A stretch of DNA of 51,814 nt from Spirogloea muscicola. Taxonomy: Eukaryota; Streptophyta; Zygnematophyceae; Spirogloeales; Spirogloeaceae. The notes below the pieces were generated by a model. It worked only from the letters and a program-made list of their open reading frames with translations. It ran no database searches and was not told the origin of the DNA. The stretch covers positions 388,786-440,599 of the forward strand of contig WELB01000066.1 in the NCBI GenBank assembly GCA_009602725.1, in the 5' to 3' direction. The position numbers and the translations under genes are program-made. The number at the start of each line of letters is the position of its first letter. The stretch's first letter is position 1. This document shows, piece after piece, positions 22,300-34,528 of the stretch.

Positions 22300-24755
22300 A
22301 GCCTATCAGTGCCACTGAGAATCTGCCCACATGCCCACATGCCGACATGCAAGCACTGTGGCCAAGTATGGGTAATACATTTAAACATTAGTTTAGTAAA
22401 AGCAGAGCGCCTATACAAGCCCTGGGTTCGACAAATATCTGCAGTGCTAGCAGCAGTAGTCATTCATAGCCGGCTGATAACACAGAGAGGTCCTGCAGGG
22501 CTGTTGAGAGTGTATGCACGGCATCCCTGTCACTGTGTCGCTCCTGGTGCCGTAGCTGCTGCATAATATGGGCCACAGCACCAAGCTTAGCTTGCAGCTT
22601 AGCAGCTGGTTCTGTTCCTGACGGTAGTGCCTGTGGCTTGCACGCTCTCTTGCAGGTTTTATAAGAGATATTACAAATAGCCCAGGAGCTTCAAGATCAC
22701 TCACAGCAGTCGGCTGTGTGCTGCTGCTGCCAGCTTCCTGCACTCTCCGCAGGACGAATTGCAGTTCGTTCTGCAAGGTGGTGATTTTCTTGGACAATTT
22801 TGCACCATGGCCTGGTAGCTTCAGTCCCTGTAAGCGCAAGTAAGCAGATCAATCAAGGAGCCAACAACTGACTCATACTTTGAGCCCCATTTAAGCCATG
22901 CAAGGAAGAGGATCCAGGTGGCATCTAATTAAATACTTTCAGAATCATGTGATGCTCCAACAAGTGTTCTGTCCCTGAGATGGCATGCCTGCTTGACTTG
23001 AGCTAGAAGTAGAGTCTGGCGTTGTAGCTGATAGCGGAGCTCTGCAATTCGTCTTTCATGCAGCTCTCTGATTGTCAGCAATGGGCGTTGTAGCTGATTG
23101 TGGAGCTCTGCATCTCGTCTTGCATGCAGCTCTGTGATCGTCAGCAATGGCTGCCGCCTGCAGGACATTGCTGCATCTTGTTAGATTGGCTGCTTTTGGA
23201 AGTCGACAAACTGCAACTGCACCAATTGCTGCAGCGTTCACAGTGGATGCGGATACAGGCTCGGCGGACAGCATGCAAACCATCGAAGGATGACTTCAAC
23301 AGAAGGTACATGTTTGTCAGAAACTGATAGGCTTATGTTGTTGCCCGACGTCAGCACCACGCTAACATGGCGTGTTTGGCTGGAAAGTCGTCGCACTTGC
23401 ATTTATCTGTGTGCTGCTTGCAATAACTATGATATGCCAAGATACTCGGGCACAGGACATTGCAAAGTTGATGTCTTCCTTTCAATCATCGTGACAATTG
23501 ATGACTGAAGCAGCTCATGATACGTACAATCCAACCTAGGAGTAAAGCACACGTACCAGTCGGCACCTGGAACAGCCTCAGATGGGGGCCCTTGTAGGAG
23601 TTCCTCATTGTCGTTGTCAGCTGGCTCGTCCTTAGAATATAAAATGTCATGGCGGCTGACTCCGACTATGTTAAGCTCCATGAGCAACGCAATGTGTGCG
23701 TCGATTCGTGTATTCCTGCAAGAAGAGATGCTGGTCACACCTTGTTACATCTGAACGAGACCAATCATTGGAAACAGTAAATCTGCAACATACAAGAGGT
23801 GGCTCTCTTGCCATTTCTTAGTGAGCAGGCACGTGATGGAAGCGAACAGGTTGCTCATGCCACCTACAAAAACTGCCCAGGGTGGTCCTTGTGTAGCTGT
23901 CGTAAAATATGGGAGTTATCAAAGCCTGCCTCTGGGATTCGAAAAAGGTCTTCCAGAACCTGTCACACGGAACAAGAGTAGCTCAATCACCATCTTCCTA
24001 CCAAGAGACCGCGACCTCGCTTGATTTCTGAACCCTGAAGCGTAAGATGATGTCTAGAAGGAACATCCTTCATTGCATTGCACAGAGTCTTGACAGAAAG
24101 TTTGACTTACAGAGGTGGTGAAGTAGCGGATTTGGTCCCTGTTTTCTGTTGCATTCCGCAGAAGTCCTCCTTTTACAACCTGTTCATGGTGTGCACAAGA
24201 GCCTTACTAATCTAGCAAGCTCTGATTTTTCTTGGACTCACCTCCACTTGCTCCAATCTCTTGGGAAGTAACAGTTGTCCATCAATCCTCCCAAACCTGA
24301 TGGCCCTGCTTTGCAACTCAACCTGAGGCCACAAGATCAAACATGGTGAGGGCCTTATGTGTGTGCTTTATTTGTGATGCTGATGCTAATCCCTCACTGT
24401 CCCTTGCACAGAGAGCGCAGGAACCATGTCCAACCTGTATGATATTGAGCAGCGTCCTAGTCTGCGAGAACACAAGAGTACGATGCCCTTCTCCGATGAG
24501 ACGTTCCTGGCAAAGCGAGGAATCACGACTTAAGATCAGTAGCTTGTAGAAGCAATTGAGTTGCCAGGTTGTCTGGCTTTCTTCATGTGAGGACTGCCCT
24601 CCGATGCTCCGGCCAAAGTAGAGCTTGGATTCACTTACTAGAAGTAAAAACAGGAAAACTGTCTTGCAAGCGTGGGAGATACTGCTTTCCTCCTCAAGCT
24701 CAGTAGCAAGCAGCTCATGTGGCCAATGAGTCGCTCGTGTGCATCAGCGCTTTCT
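22300..24755 (-). pseudogene. Truncated, internally deleted copy of the CHR24-like SNF2 gene
   Basis: Read on the minus strand, exons match the 3' half of the full copy at 26.3-29.3 kb. They include [10 protein letters not shown] (about 24500), R-I-D-G-Q then [11 protein letters not shown] (about 24255), G-G-L-L-R-N-A-T-E-N-R (about 24150) and L-F-R-I-P-E-A-G-F (about 23940). After those come I-V-G-V-S-R-H-D-I-L-Y-S-K (about 23640) and L-P-G-H-G-A-K-L-S-K-K (about 22800). The two exons that carry the helicase-C motifs in the other copy (V-G-G-L-G-L-T-L-T and D-R-A-Y-R-M-G-Q) are missing; the junction lies at about 24190-24225. The 5' end stops at about 24755 at a hairpin module. A one-base loss near 22650 shifts the C-terminal frame. 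It could not encode a working helicase. Confidence 0.75.
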
Positions 24756-25830
24756 GGCCCCTTCGGGCTTCGTTCAAACTTCTTCTGGGCTGGCCAATCA
24801 CAGCCATCGGCCTCTATTGGAAGAGTTCTTTCATGGACAAAGTCCGAAAAGGCAGAGATTAAGCCTCGACTGGCACGTAGGCGACCGGGCGCCCTCCAAG
24901 GCAGGGTACCGGCTCTGCTACAGCTTGTATGGCAACTACTTCTGAAGGTCGAGTAGCTGCAGCCGCCACATGGCATGCTGTGCGGCAAGGTCGGCCTGTG
25001 GTGTTTAAGAGGTCCTTGGCAGGACCTTCCTAGGATTGTGCAAGTCTACAACTGCTGACCGCCCACTACGCGCACAGAGTGGGTAGTGTCATCGGTAATT
25101 GCAGAATAGGCAGTCTAGATACAGTTTGGCTGACTACGTCAACATACTATAGGTCCGGTATCCATCACGCAGCCTAGACCAGTAAATTAACGTCCACGTC
25201 AATTCAGCAACCGATGAAGTCGTCCCTCACAGTAATTGCCTCCCCTTGCCGCTCAAGCGCCAGCACCTCGCAGCTAGAAGCACAATCTCGGGTTGCGCCA
25301 TTCTCAGCTCGAGGAATAGAAGCAACTTTCTCGGTATGATGATGTGTTTAGTCTCCAAGCATCAGGAGAAGCAGCTCTTGTAAGAGGGCGAGGGCTGAGA
25401 GGCCAGCCCGAAGAGAATGGACCGTCAGATCAAAAGAATGATTGAGAGCCAAAGATATGGACCAAACCAATGCCACACGACTTTTCATTCCTTGCGATGT
25501 CCATCAGGAGTCCCTGTTAGCTCTACAGACAATTCCGAGAACCTTGATCAGGGGTTCCACTATCAATACATGCAAAGACTGCTCATCAAATTTTTTCCCT
25601 TCGACTCTGCTTAACTTCGAAGTAGTAAAGCCCTTTGGTTGCTGCTTCGTCTGCTGCCGCTTGAATTGCTATTTGTGGTCCAGATTTGAAGCGCAGGTGC
25701 TCTTCTCTCACATCTTCTTGAATAGTGGGTCAAAAGAATAGCTACGTGGTGCGCAGCTGTTACCCTCCTTGTCTTCTTGGCATTTACAGGACTCACAATG
25801 TCAAGGTGCCACCACATTCTACTTGAACAG
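24756..25830. other. Hairpin modules and unassigned sequence between the SNF2 copies
   Basis: A plus module lies at about 24756-24832 (GGGCTGGCCAATCACAGCC) and a minus module at about 25372-25436 (GAGGGCTGAGAGGCCAGCCC). Between and after them no exon was recognised. Confidence 0.45.
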
Positions 25831-26165
25831 CATGAGATGTTACTAGCACATTGTCTAGCACATGTGCCAGCTCATACAAGCAATCCAAGAGCCAAGCATG
25901 ACCAGTCAGACTGCAGATCCCCTCCAAGTTGCGTGTGTAGAAGCCCAGAAATACTTAGCGAGCAGTCCATCTTACACCGACCAGCGCTACTCCAATAAGC
26001 AGGCCTAGGTACTGAGTTTTAGGGCCTATCAAATGATGTGGTGGATAGTGCAGAGCACAGCAAGTTGCAGCACTGCTTTAGCAACCTTTGCCGTGATCAC
26101 CTCATCCCAGCTGCAGTTGACACTGATGTTACGGAAGTCCCAAAATCTACACGTTGCTTAAGAGA
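25830..26165 (-). repeat. Right arm of the long inverted repeat
   Basis: It is the reverse-complement partner of 21628-21970. Shared blocks include TTGCCGTGATCACCTC, CAGCTGCAGTTGACAC, TACACCGACCAGC and AGCCAAGCATGACCAG. It ends about 40 bp before the 3' flank homology of the full SNF2 copy begins. Confidence 0.7.
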
Positions 26166-26327
26166 GCCGTAATTTGCTAGTGTGAATCAGCCCACGTGTC
26201 TTCATGCCCACATGCAAGCACTGTGGCCAAGTGGGTATTGCATGAAGGACTAGTCCAATAAGAGCAAGCAGAGCGACTACCTACACAAGCCCTGGTTCAA
26301 CTGATACCTGTACTGCCAGCGGCAAGG

Positions 26328-29300
26328 TCATCTGTAGCCGGCTGAATGGACAGAGAGGTCCTGCAGGGCTGTTGAGAGTGCCTGCACGGCATCCCTGTCA
26401 CTGTATTGCTCCTGGCACCGTGGCTGCTGCACAGTAGGCAATACAGCACCAAGCTTATCTTGCAGCTCAGCAGCTGTGAATACTGCCTGTGGCTTGCACT
26501 CTCTCTCGCAGGCTCCAACAAGAGTTGCAACAGCTAGCCCAGCAGCTTCGAGATCACTCACAGCAGTGGGCTGTGTGCTGCTGCTGCCTTCTTTCTGCAC
26601 TTTCCGCAATTCTTCCTGCAAGGTGGTTATCTTCTTGGACAACTTTGCACCGTTATCTGGAAGCTTCAGTCCCTGTAAGCGCAAGTAAGCCGAGTGAGCA
26701 AGGAGCCAATAACTGACTCACTTTGAGCCCCATCCAAGCCATGCATGAGGGAGGATCTAGGTGGCATCTGGTGAAATATAGTCTGCAGATCTATGTATTA
26801 CTCCGACAAAAGTTTTGTCCCTGCGATGGCATGCCTGCTTGACTTGAGCTAGAAGTAGAGTCTGGCGTTGTAGCTGATTGCGGAGCTCTGCAACTCGTCT
26901 TGCATGCAGCTCTGTGATGGTCAGCAATGGCTGCCGCCTGCAGGAAAATGTTGCATCCTGCTCAATTGGCTGCCTTTGAAACCTGACAAACTGCAAGTGC
27001 ACAGATGCAGCAGCTTTCACAGTAAACGTGGAGGACGGGCTCGGTGGACAGGCTGCACACCTTTGAAGGATGTCTTTTGCAGAAGCTGCATGTTTGTCAG
27101 AAGATGATGGGATGATGTTTTTGCTCGACCTCGGCACCACTTCAACAAAGCGTGTTTTGCTGGAGAAACTCATCAGGTGTGCTGCTTGCAATAAGCACGA
27201 TATGCCCAGGATACTGGTTCACAGGACATCCCGAAGTTGGGTGTCTTTCTCTCAATCATTATGACAACTGATGAATTCAGCAGCTCATGATAGTGAGCAC
27301 TATCTGACATGCGATTAGGAAAGAACACACCTACCAGTTGGCACCAGGAACAACTCCAGGTGGGGGCCCTTGTGGGAGTCCCTCAGTGTCGTAGTCATCT
27401 GGTACTTCAGGCTCGTCCTTTGAATATAAAACATCATGATGGCTGACTCCTACAATGTTCAGCTCCTTGAGAGACGTCATGTGTGCGTCAATTCGTGTGT
27501 TCCTGCAAAGAAGAGGTGCTGGTTACACCTTGCGACATACGGAAGAATGAGGCAAATCATTGCAAAAAGCTACATGCAATATGAGAGGTTGCTCTCTTGC
27601 CACTTCTCAGTGAGCAGGCACGTAATGGAAATAGTGGGAAGTGAACAGGTTGTTCATGCCACCTACAGGTGCTGCTCAGCGTGGTCCTTGTGTAGCCGTC
27701 TTAAAATGTGGGAATCCTCAAATCCTTCCTTTGGGATGCGAAACAGGTCTTGCAAGTCCTGTCACATGGAACAAGAGTAGATCAAAACACTATCTTCGAA
27801 TCAAGAGACTGCAATCTCGCTTGATATGTGAACCCTGAAGCGTAAGATGATGTGTAAAGAATGTCCTTCTTCGCATTGCACAGATTCTTGCCAGAAACTC
27901 GACTTACAGAGGGGGTGAAGTAGCGAAATTGGTCCCTATTTTCTGTTGCACTCCGCAGTAGTCCTCCTTTTACGACCTGTTCATAAGAATAATGACTTGT
28001 AAGACAAGACTGTCTTGCATGGACTGTGATAAAGCTTTAGTTGCCTTGTCAAGCAGCACACGAGAATGCTAGGAGGGCTTATTTGATTAGTTGTTGAGAA
28101 AGGATGAGCAATAATGGGTAAGGAACCAGCTGCCCCAACCGTATCAGAGGCACTGCACTGCTTGAGATGCAGATCTGTGCTAAAAGCATCAAGTATTTCT
28201 TGGTAATGAAGACATTTCTAAACAGGACTGACATTGACATAGGATGATTGGCACCTGTCTCGCGTACATTTTCTCCTCAATTGTTGATGCACTAATTAGG
28301 CGATATACAATGACATTCCGCCTTTGGCCCATGCGATAAGCTCGATCAACGCTCTGGTCATCGACACTGCAGTAGGGTGTAGATGTGCAAGAGATAGAGA
28401 CTATATTTGAGACGTCAAGTACATGCAGAATCATAAAGATTACTGTAATCTTCTCAAGAAAACAGAGCAGGATGCTTTGGGACACAATGGAATGGATCAT
28501 ATCATAGTAGTGCGCTAAATATAAGTATATCTGCTCGTTTGCATGGTAGGAGCTTTAGGTACCTTGGATTCCAATGTGGGTTCATAATTATGACTCGATT
28601 TGCACCAGTCAATGTGAGCCCCAGCCCTCCCACTTGCGTGGTCAGCAGCATTACTGACACGCTGTTGTCCCGCTGAAAGGTCTGTGTAAAACAGGCATTC
28701 GCATTTAGTTGCTATACTCAGGTTGACTATAAGAGTTCCACAAATCTAGCAAGCTCTGATTTTGCATGGACTCACCTCCACTTGCTCCAATCTCTTGGGA
28801 AGTGACAGTTTGTCCATCAATCCTCCCAAACTTGATGGCCCTGCTCTGTAACTCAGCCTGAGGCCACAAGAACAAATCCGGTGAGGCCCTTGTGTGTGTG
28901 CTTTTATTTGTGCTGATGCCAATTTCGTTATTGTCCCCCTGCACATTGAGCATAAGAGCCATGTCCAACCTGTATGATATTCAGCAGCGTCCTAGTCTGC
29001 GAGAACACAAGAGTACGATGCCCTTCTCCAATGAGACGTTCCTGGCGAATCGGGAAATCACGACAGTACCTTGTTAGAAGCTGTTGAGGAACCAAAATGT
29101 CTTATCTATCCTCATGTCAGGATCAGCCCTTGGATCGTGCTCCAGCTGAAGAAGAGCTTGGTAAACTTACTAGAAGTGAAAAGAGGAACACTGTCTTGCA
29201 AGACTGGGAGAAACTGCTTTTCTCCTCCAGCTTAGTAGCAGCCAGCTTCTTTGCTAAGACTTGAGCCATGTCATTGGCCGCTTGAGCGGATGCAACCCTC

Positions 29301-32264
29301 TCCTTACTGGGCATGTCTTGGTCCAGGCAACTTAGGATTTCCTTAGCTGCACCAGCTGTAAGTAGTGAAGGATGGTCGCAGATCTTTTTCATAACCTACA
29401 TGTAGGAGAGAGATGCCAAGCAGTAAGATGTAAGCCATGACTAATGTTGTGCTCCTGATTCTGCAATAAGCACTTTTTCATGATCAAACAGGACAATGAG
29501 TTCCACAGTTTTTCCTCAACAATGCAGACTTACTGTCAGAGCAGCTAAGGCGTTTTGCTCCTTTCGGGCAATGCTGACGGTCTCAGTTTCTAAAAATGCT
29601 TCATACAACCTCCGCTGTGTACCGAGTCCAATCAAACATGACGACGTTGATGTCATCGTTGGAAAAATGTCATACTTGGCTAAACAGACACAGGCCAATT
29701 ATTTGGCAGTAGTACCCAGTTTCGACCACAAATGGATAGGATTAGCATGCTAGCTCAAATAGCCCCTCGAATTGCCCAACTAGTCAAGCATATTAATGCT
29801 GGGAGATTGTCACCTCAACTGACCTGGCTGGGAGATAGCGGAAGCCAGACAATCAGGTCAGTTTTATGTGGCAGCCCTGGTACTTTGCCACTTCCGTTAA
29901 TAGCTGCTCCGAATATCCCCTGGGGAAAGACCTCGGACTTCATGCGCCGCAAAAAGAACGGTGCAATCGTCTCCCGCAAAGACTGCAAACAAGAAGAATA
30001 CCTGCTGAAGCCGTCTCTTCTCAATCTACTTATTGCCCCCATTGGCAGGACAAGAGATCACTGAAGGATACATCAGCACTTTCCATACATGCTTATTCAA
30101 ACACTGTATCCCTAAACCTCATGAACTTGTATGCAAGCCTTGAGTCAAACCTCTGCGGCTTTTCGGCCGGAACGCTTGGTGGAAGGATCAGCTTGTCGAT
30201 TGTTGCCTGCTTCAATTATCCGCCCAAACATGTTGTGGAACCTATCACATGCCAACAACAACGCCCGCAAAACGTTGCGCGTGATGAACTCAATGCAATT
30301 GCAACTAGACCCTCTAGCTGTGTGCATGTTGACAATGGCAATCACTGGAAGTTGAGCTGCCTAGATGCCTACACAAATGGTTGACAAGCTAGGATGTGGA
30401 GGACAAATGAGGTACTGGCACCCCCACTCTTTATAAGTTCCAAGAAGCCCCTGACAGCCCAAGTCGAATAAGGTCCACAGGTCCTGCGTACAACAATACA
30501 CTTGAAGCTCAAAAGGAGGTCTCATCATCTAAGCGAAGGTCGATTACTGGGACTTTTCAAGTCTGCCCAACAGTCAGACAGAAAAAGAGGCAAGCATCGT
30601 AACGCTCCGAGAGACTACCCGTGCAAACCTCTAGACCTTACCTTCAGTCCATTTTGCACGGCAGTGCCTGTCACTATGATGCAATATTCATAGGGCAACA
30701 TCTTCATGCCTATGCACCGCTTGGTATGTGGGTTCTTCACGAGATGACCCTGCAAAGCAGGAAGTAGCAGTGGACATTCCACATTACATCTACTCGTCAG
30801 CTACTAATGAGTGTCATCACATCTGCGTGACATGCTCGTGCCCATGCAGCCGCCCTGCAGCAAATTGCTCCAACGAAAAGTCTTCTGAGGTCTTGTAGGT
30901 CAAAGGCAGACTGCAGTCCTCACCTCGTCCAGTATGAGATAGTCCCAGAGCTGTTCTTGGGCACCTTGATCAGGTCGTTTGCGGCTGAGTACGATAAGAT
31001 TGCGCCATACTAACTCATATGTTGTTAAGAGAATGCCTCCACCCTGAAGGACCGAGTGCTTCAATTCAGCTCTGGGAAGGTGTTATTGACATAAGAGAGT
31101 AAAGATGCCCGGCTCTGGCAGCAGTTGGCCTCTTTGTCTGACACTTTGCAGATCCTGAAAGACTAAATATCTTATTTCTTACAGGGTGTCGTAGCATACA
31201 AGCAAGTAGTGATGAGCTAGCTGCTCACCTCGTACAGCTCAAGCAGATTCTGGCTTCTTTGTCTGACAGTCTCGCAGCTGGAATACCTGTCAATGACGAG
31301 GATCAATCAGAAGCTATATCACAAGCCTTCCAACGACACTACATACTGTGTAGCAACCAAGGTGCAGGATCCTTCAGTACGACCTGTCCTTCGGTGCTGC
31401 CATTGCAGGGAAGATGAGGACCTGTACGTATGACGCTCAAGGCCAACATTTGACAGCTCGTTCACCCAGTGATTGAGGAGAGTCGTGGGTACCACGATCA
31501 TCACATACTCCACCAGCCTTGAATTGAACATGCCAGCTAGATAGGCTGCAACCTACGAGTCTTATTGGTGCTACAGTCAGTCAGTGTGCTGAATGAGGGG
31601 CTTGAAGCCGCACTATACTTGCAGCAAACACAAAACACCCATTCACCAGCACCTGTGGACCTGCACCTATTTGATCTGTAGGAGCATCTGGGGTTGCTCT
31701 CTTCTTGGTTGTTGGTCAATGACTACTAGCGGATAACGATTATGTGCAGACAAGAAGTCAATTTATGAAACTCCTACCAAATGTACAAACATAGCTATTG
31801 AGATGAGCTGCAGCTCTTGGGAGAGAGGACAAGTTACTTGGAAGGTCTTTCCCAGGCCCATGTCATCACCAAGAATGCCACCTCGCTTCAGCTCTCGCAG
31901 ATGCCACAGCCACTCAATTCCCTTCCTCTGATGAGGATAGAGCCTGAAAGATATGTGGGCACCTTGCTTTGAGGTTGGGCGGCATGTCTGTGGTATCAAG
32001 CATTGACTCTCAAGCTTCCAGGTTCCTCCTACACTGACTGATGCAGAGCAGAGCATGCAGTGTGGGGGGTTTCTTATGTTGGCCGCACCTGTTTGCATAA
32101 AGAGCTGGTAGAACAAAGGCACCTCCACCAAGGTGCAGGTCTCTCGAATGGGCAGATATTTGCAGGTGTTCGTTGCCCTTGTTTTCTCTGCCATATGATG
32201 TAGAAGGTCTACTGATAACATGAAGCTTTTGAGCTTCTATGAGGTCGTCGACTCTTCTCTCCAT
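26328..32264 (-). CDS. CHR24 / ERCC6L-type SNF2 chromatin-remodelling helicase (near-complete, frameshifted)
   Basis: Minus-strand exons follow SNF2 order. Motif I ([12 protein letters not shown]) ends at 31838. Motif Ia (31552 down) has [11 protein letters not shown]. Motif II (D-Y-L-I-L-D-E) ends at 30924. G-H-L-V-K-N-P to V-T-G-T-A-V-Q-N spans 30749-30642. L-W-T-L-F-D starts at 30483, and [12 protein letters not shown] lies in 29982-29824. Then come 29614-29534, K-K-I-C-D-H-P (29395-29171) and F-S-Q-T-R (29041-28970). The helicase-C core follows: V-G-G-L-G-L-T-L-T (28681-28563) and D-R-A-Y-R-M-G-Q (28366-28255). The tail has 27976-27908, 27758-27667, 27502-27335, about 27185-26808 and 26672-26328 with [11 protein letters not shown]. 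It should remodel DNA-bound complexes using ATP. One extra A near 28810 shifts the frame relative to the partial copy. The N-terminus is incomplete. Confidence 0.8.
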
Positions 32265-32269
32265 AGCAA

Positions 32270-33765
32270 CAGGGTTGGCGTGCTATATGGTGTGCTGCAG
32301 TTCACATGTTATGCACATTCGACGTTCAACCCAATCTGTGGAAGCTTGGCGCTCACAGCGGCGGCGCTGCAGCGGCGGCGGCAGCGGCGGCGGCGGCGAC
32401 GGCGGCGGCGGCGGGCTACAAGCGATGGCGGCGGGCCCTCAGTCGTGGACGGGGCGAGTGGCGAGAGGGGCGCAGTGAAACGGGCCCCCCTACGTGATCA
32501 GAACCTCCAACCGTCCTCTGTCTGGGCTGGCCTCTCACAGCCCCCTACTGGAAGCGTCCTCTCTCAACGGTCTGTATATTCGTAGAAGCTTGCCTGTAAT
32601 ATCCGTCTGTGGGAAGGCGAGAGTGGCTTGAAATCGGCCACTCATGGAGCAGCTCGTTGTCACTGGCAGGCGGTGGGGGAAATTGGCTCTCCCAGAGGGA
32701 GCAGTGGATTGGACACCTCGTGAGAAGAAATGACTCCTCGTGAGAGGTCTTCTCACCAAAAGAGACATGACTCTTTCAGTAGAGGGCGATGGCTGGGATT
32801 GGCCAGCCCAGAAAGAATGGAGAGGTACCCTGTCCTCGCGAGGATCACGAGGAGAGGTATAGTCTCCTCGAGAGCTCTTACGAAGAGGGCGTATCAATGA
32901 GGAGACCCATGGTCTCCTTCTCTCACAAATTATCAGCGCTTCTACTTACTGGTGGCTGTGAGGCCAGCCGAAACTTATGAACAAGAAGAGGAGACCTCTT
33001 TTCGTGAGAAAGGAGGACTCTTCGTGAGAAGATGAGCTCGCCCATAGAAGAGAGGGGCTGGCAGAAGCCAGCCAAAACAGAATGGACAAAATCCAAAAGA
33101 AGGGAAACACACTAGCTAGGCATCGAGACAACTAGACATGACGGAACCACACGAAGTTCAAAACCCGCGGGTGAGCAACATCAGGTCAGAGTAGCTCGAA
33201 GCTGGAAAAGATGCAGCCGGACGAGACCCGGAAGCAGCAACAAGAGCACGGCCCGCGCGCGAGTGGACGGCATGGGCGAGGGAGCGTTGAAGGGACACGG
33301 AGAGCTGCATCCGGAAAACCTGGGCCAGGGAGCCGGCCGCGTTGAAGCCGGGCAGCCCCCCTGGCGGACCCGGCCGCCGCTCCATGGCCTGCCGGGCAAG
33401 CCGCTGGAGGAGATCCAGCCAGCCGCTGCCATAAGCCCCGTGGACATCTATGACAAGGGCCGCGAACTCGTGAGAGGTCTCCTCATCGAGACCTCTCACG
33501 AGGAAAGGTCTCCTCTCCTCGTGACCTCTCACGAGGGGAGGTTATTCTCTCGAGACCTCCTGCATTGTCCTGCTTCGCGAATTCATTGGGCTGGCCTCTC
33601 ACGGCCATTGCCGTACATTGGAAAGCTGATTCCTCTCACAGTGAGAGCCAACTTCTCGCTCGAGGTGAGGTCTCCTCTCCTTGTGAGAGAAACTCTTCCA
33701 ATAAACGGCAATGGCCGTGAGAGGCCAGCCCAGGGATGTACAAAGTAGGACATAATAGGAAGGGA
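32270..33765. mobile_element. Nested hairpin modules, foldback repeats and retroelement fragment
   Basis: A GGC-repeat tract lies at 32350-32420. Modules lie at about 32522-32545 (+), 32777-32822 (-), 32940-32975 (-), 33030-33085 (-), 33588-33623 (+) and 33696-33731 (-). On the minus strand 33158-33532 encodes the retroelement C-terminus with V-I-D-V-H-G-A-Y-G, F-N-A-A-G-S-L-A-Q-V-F, S-V-S-L-Q-R-S and the end L-M-L-L-T-R-G-F-stop. CTCGTGAGAGGTCTC palindromes are frequent from 32700 to 33680. The block sits between the SNF2 exons and candidate N-terminal exons further up. Confidence 0.6.
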
Positions 33766-34460
33766 GCGAAGACCATGGCGGTTTCCTCTCTCTGGGCTTG
33801 CCAGCTGCATTTCCGTCGCTCTTGCGACGACGAGTTTCGGCTGTTTCTAATTTACGGAATTTTCTCTCACAGGGTGAACTGGGCGAGCTCCTCATTTTCC
33901 GGTGGCTAGTTTTGCTCTGACGAATAAGGATTCGCGACGAGCACCTGCCTCAGAGGATTTCACTCTGTGGTAGATATGCTACCAGAGGTGCCTGCTCAAT
34001 CCGTGGAATGCTTCCGCAGTGCCGCCGCCAGCCTGCAGCGCTGTGACCGCCATGGCCGCTTCTCCAGAGCCCGTCGCCGCCGCCGCCGCCTTCGCCGCCA
34101 CCGTGGCGTTCGCCGCTGCCGTGGCGTTGCGGCGCCGCCGGCAGGCGGAGCCTCCGGGCGGCCGCTGTGAGCCCGGCGCCGCCGGCGAGAGCCCTGCAGG
34201 CTCCCTTCGACCTGCTTCTTTCAGCAGCCGCATTCGGAGGCTCTTCTTTACAAACAATATCAGAACGAACAACGAGCTCATAATGCATGGCAGCCAGTAG
34301 CTGCAGAAATGTCAACAAGGGCCTATCATGCAAAAAGCTGACTGGCAGGTGTGGGCTGTTACGAAACTAGCTGGCTGAATCCATCAGGAAACATTGACCC
34401 CTGAGAACAGAGCAATCTAATATGCTAAAACAGCAAGACCAGTCACATCACACTGCGACT
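33766..34460. other. GC-rich island, unassigned
   Basis: A GC-rich stretch (34010-34210) gives Ala/Arg-rich frames on both strands with no family match. It may be a CpG-rich promoter or first exon, for instance of the SNF2 gene on the minus strand, but no firm start was found. Confidence 0.3.
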
Positions 34461-34528
34461 CCAATCAACTTAAACAACATATAGCTGTGTATGGCACTGG
34501 CCAGAATGATCTATGAGGTATAAGAGTA

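Noticed and set aside
34019-34300. Ala-rich plus-strand frame that looks like a signal or membrane segment
   Set aside because: The pattern comes from GCC/GCN repeats; the opposite strand is just as open and no continuation was found.
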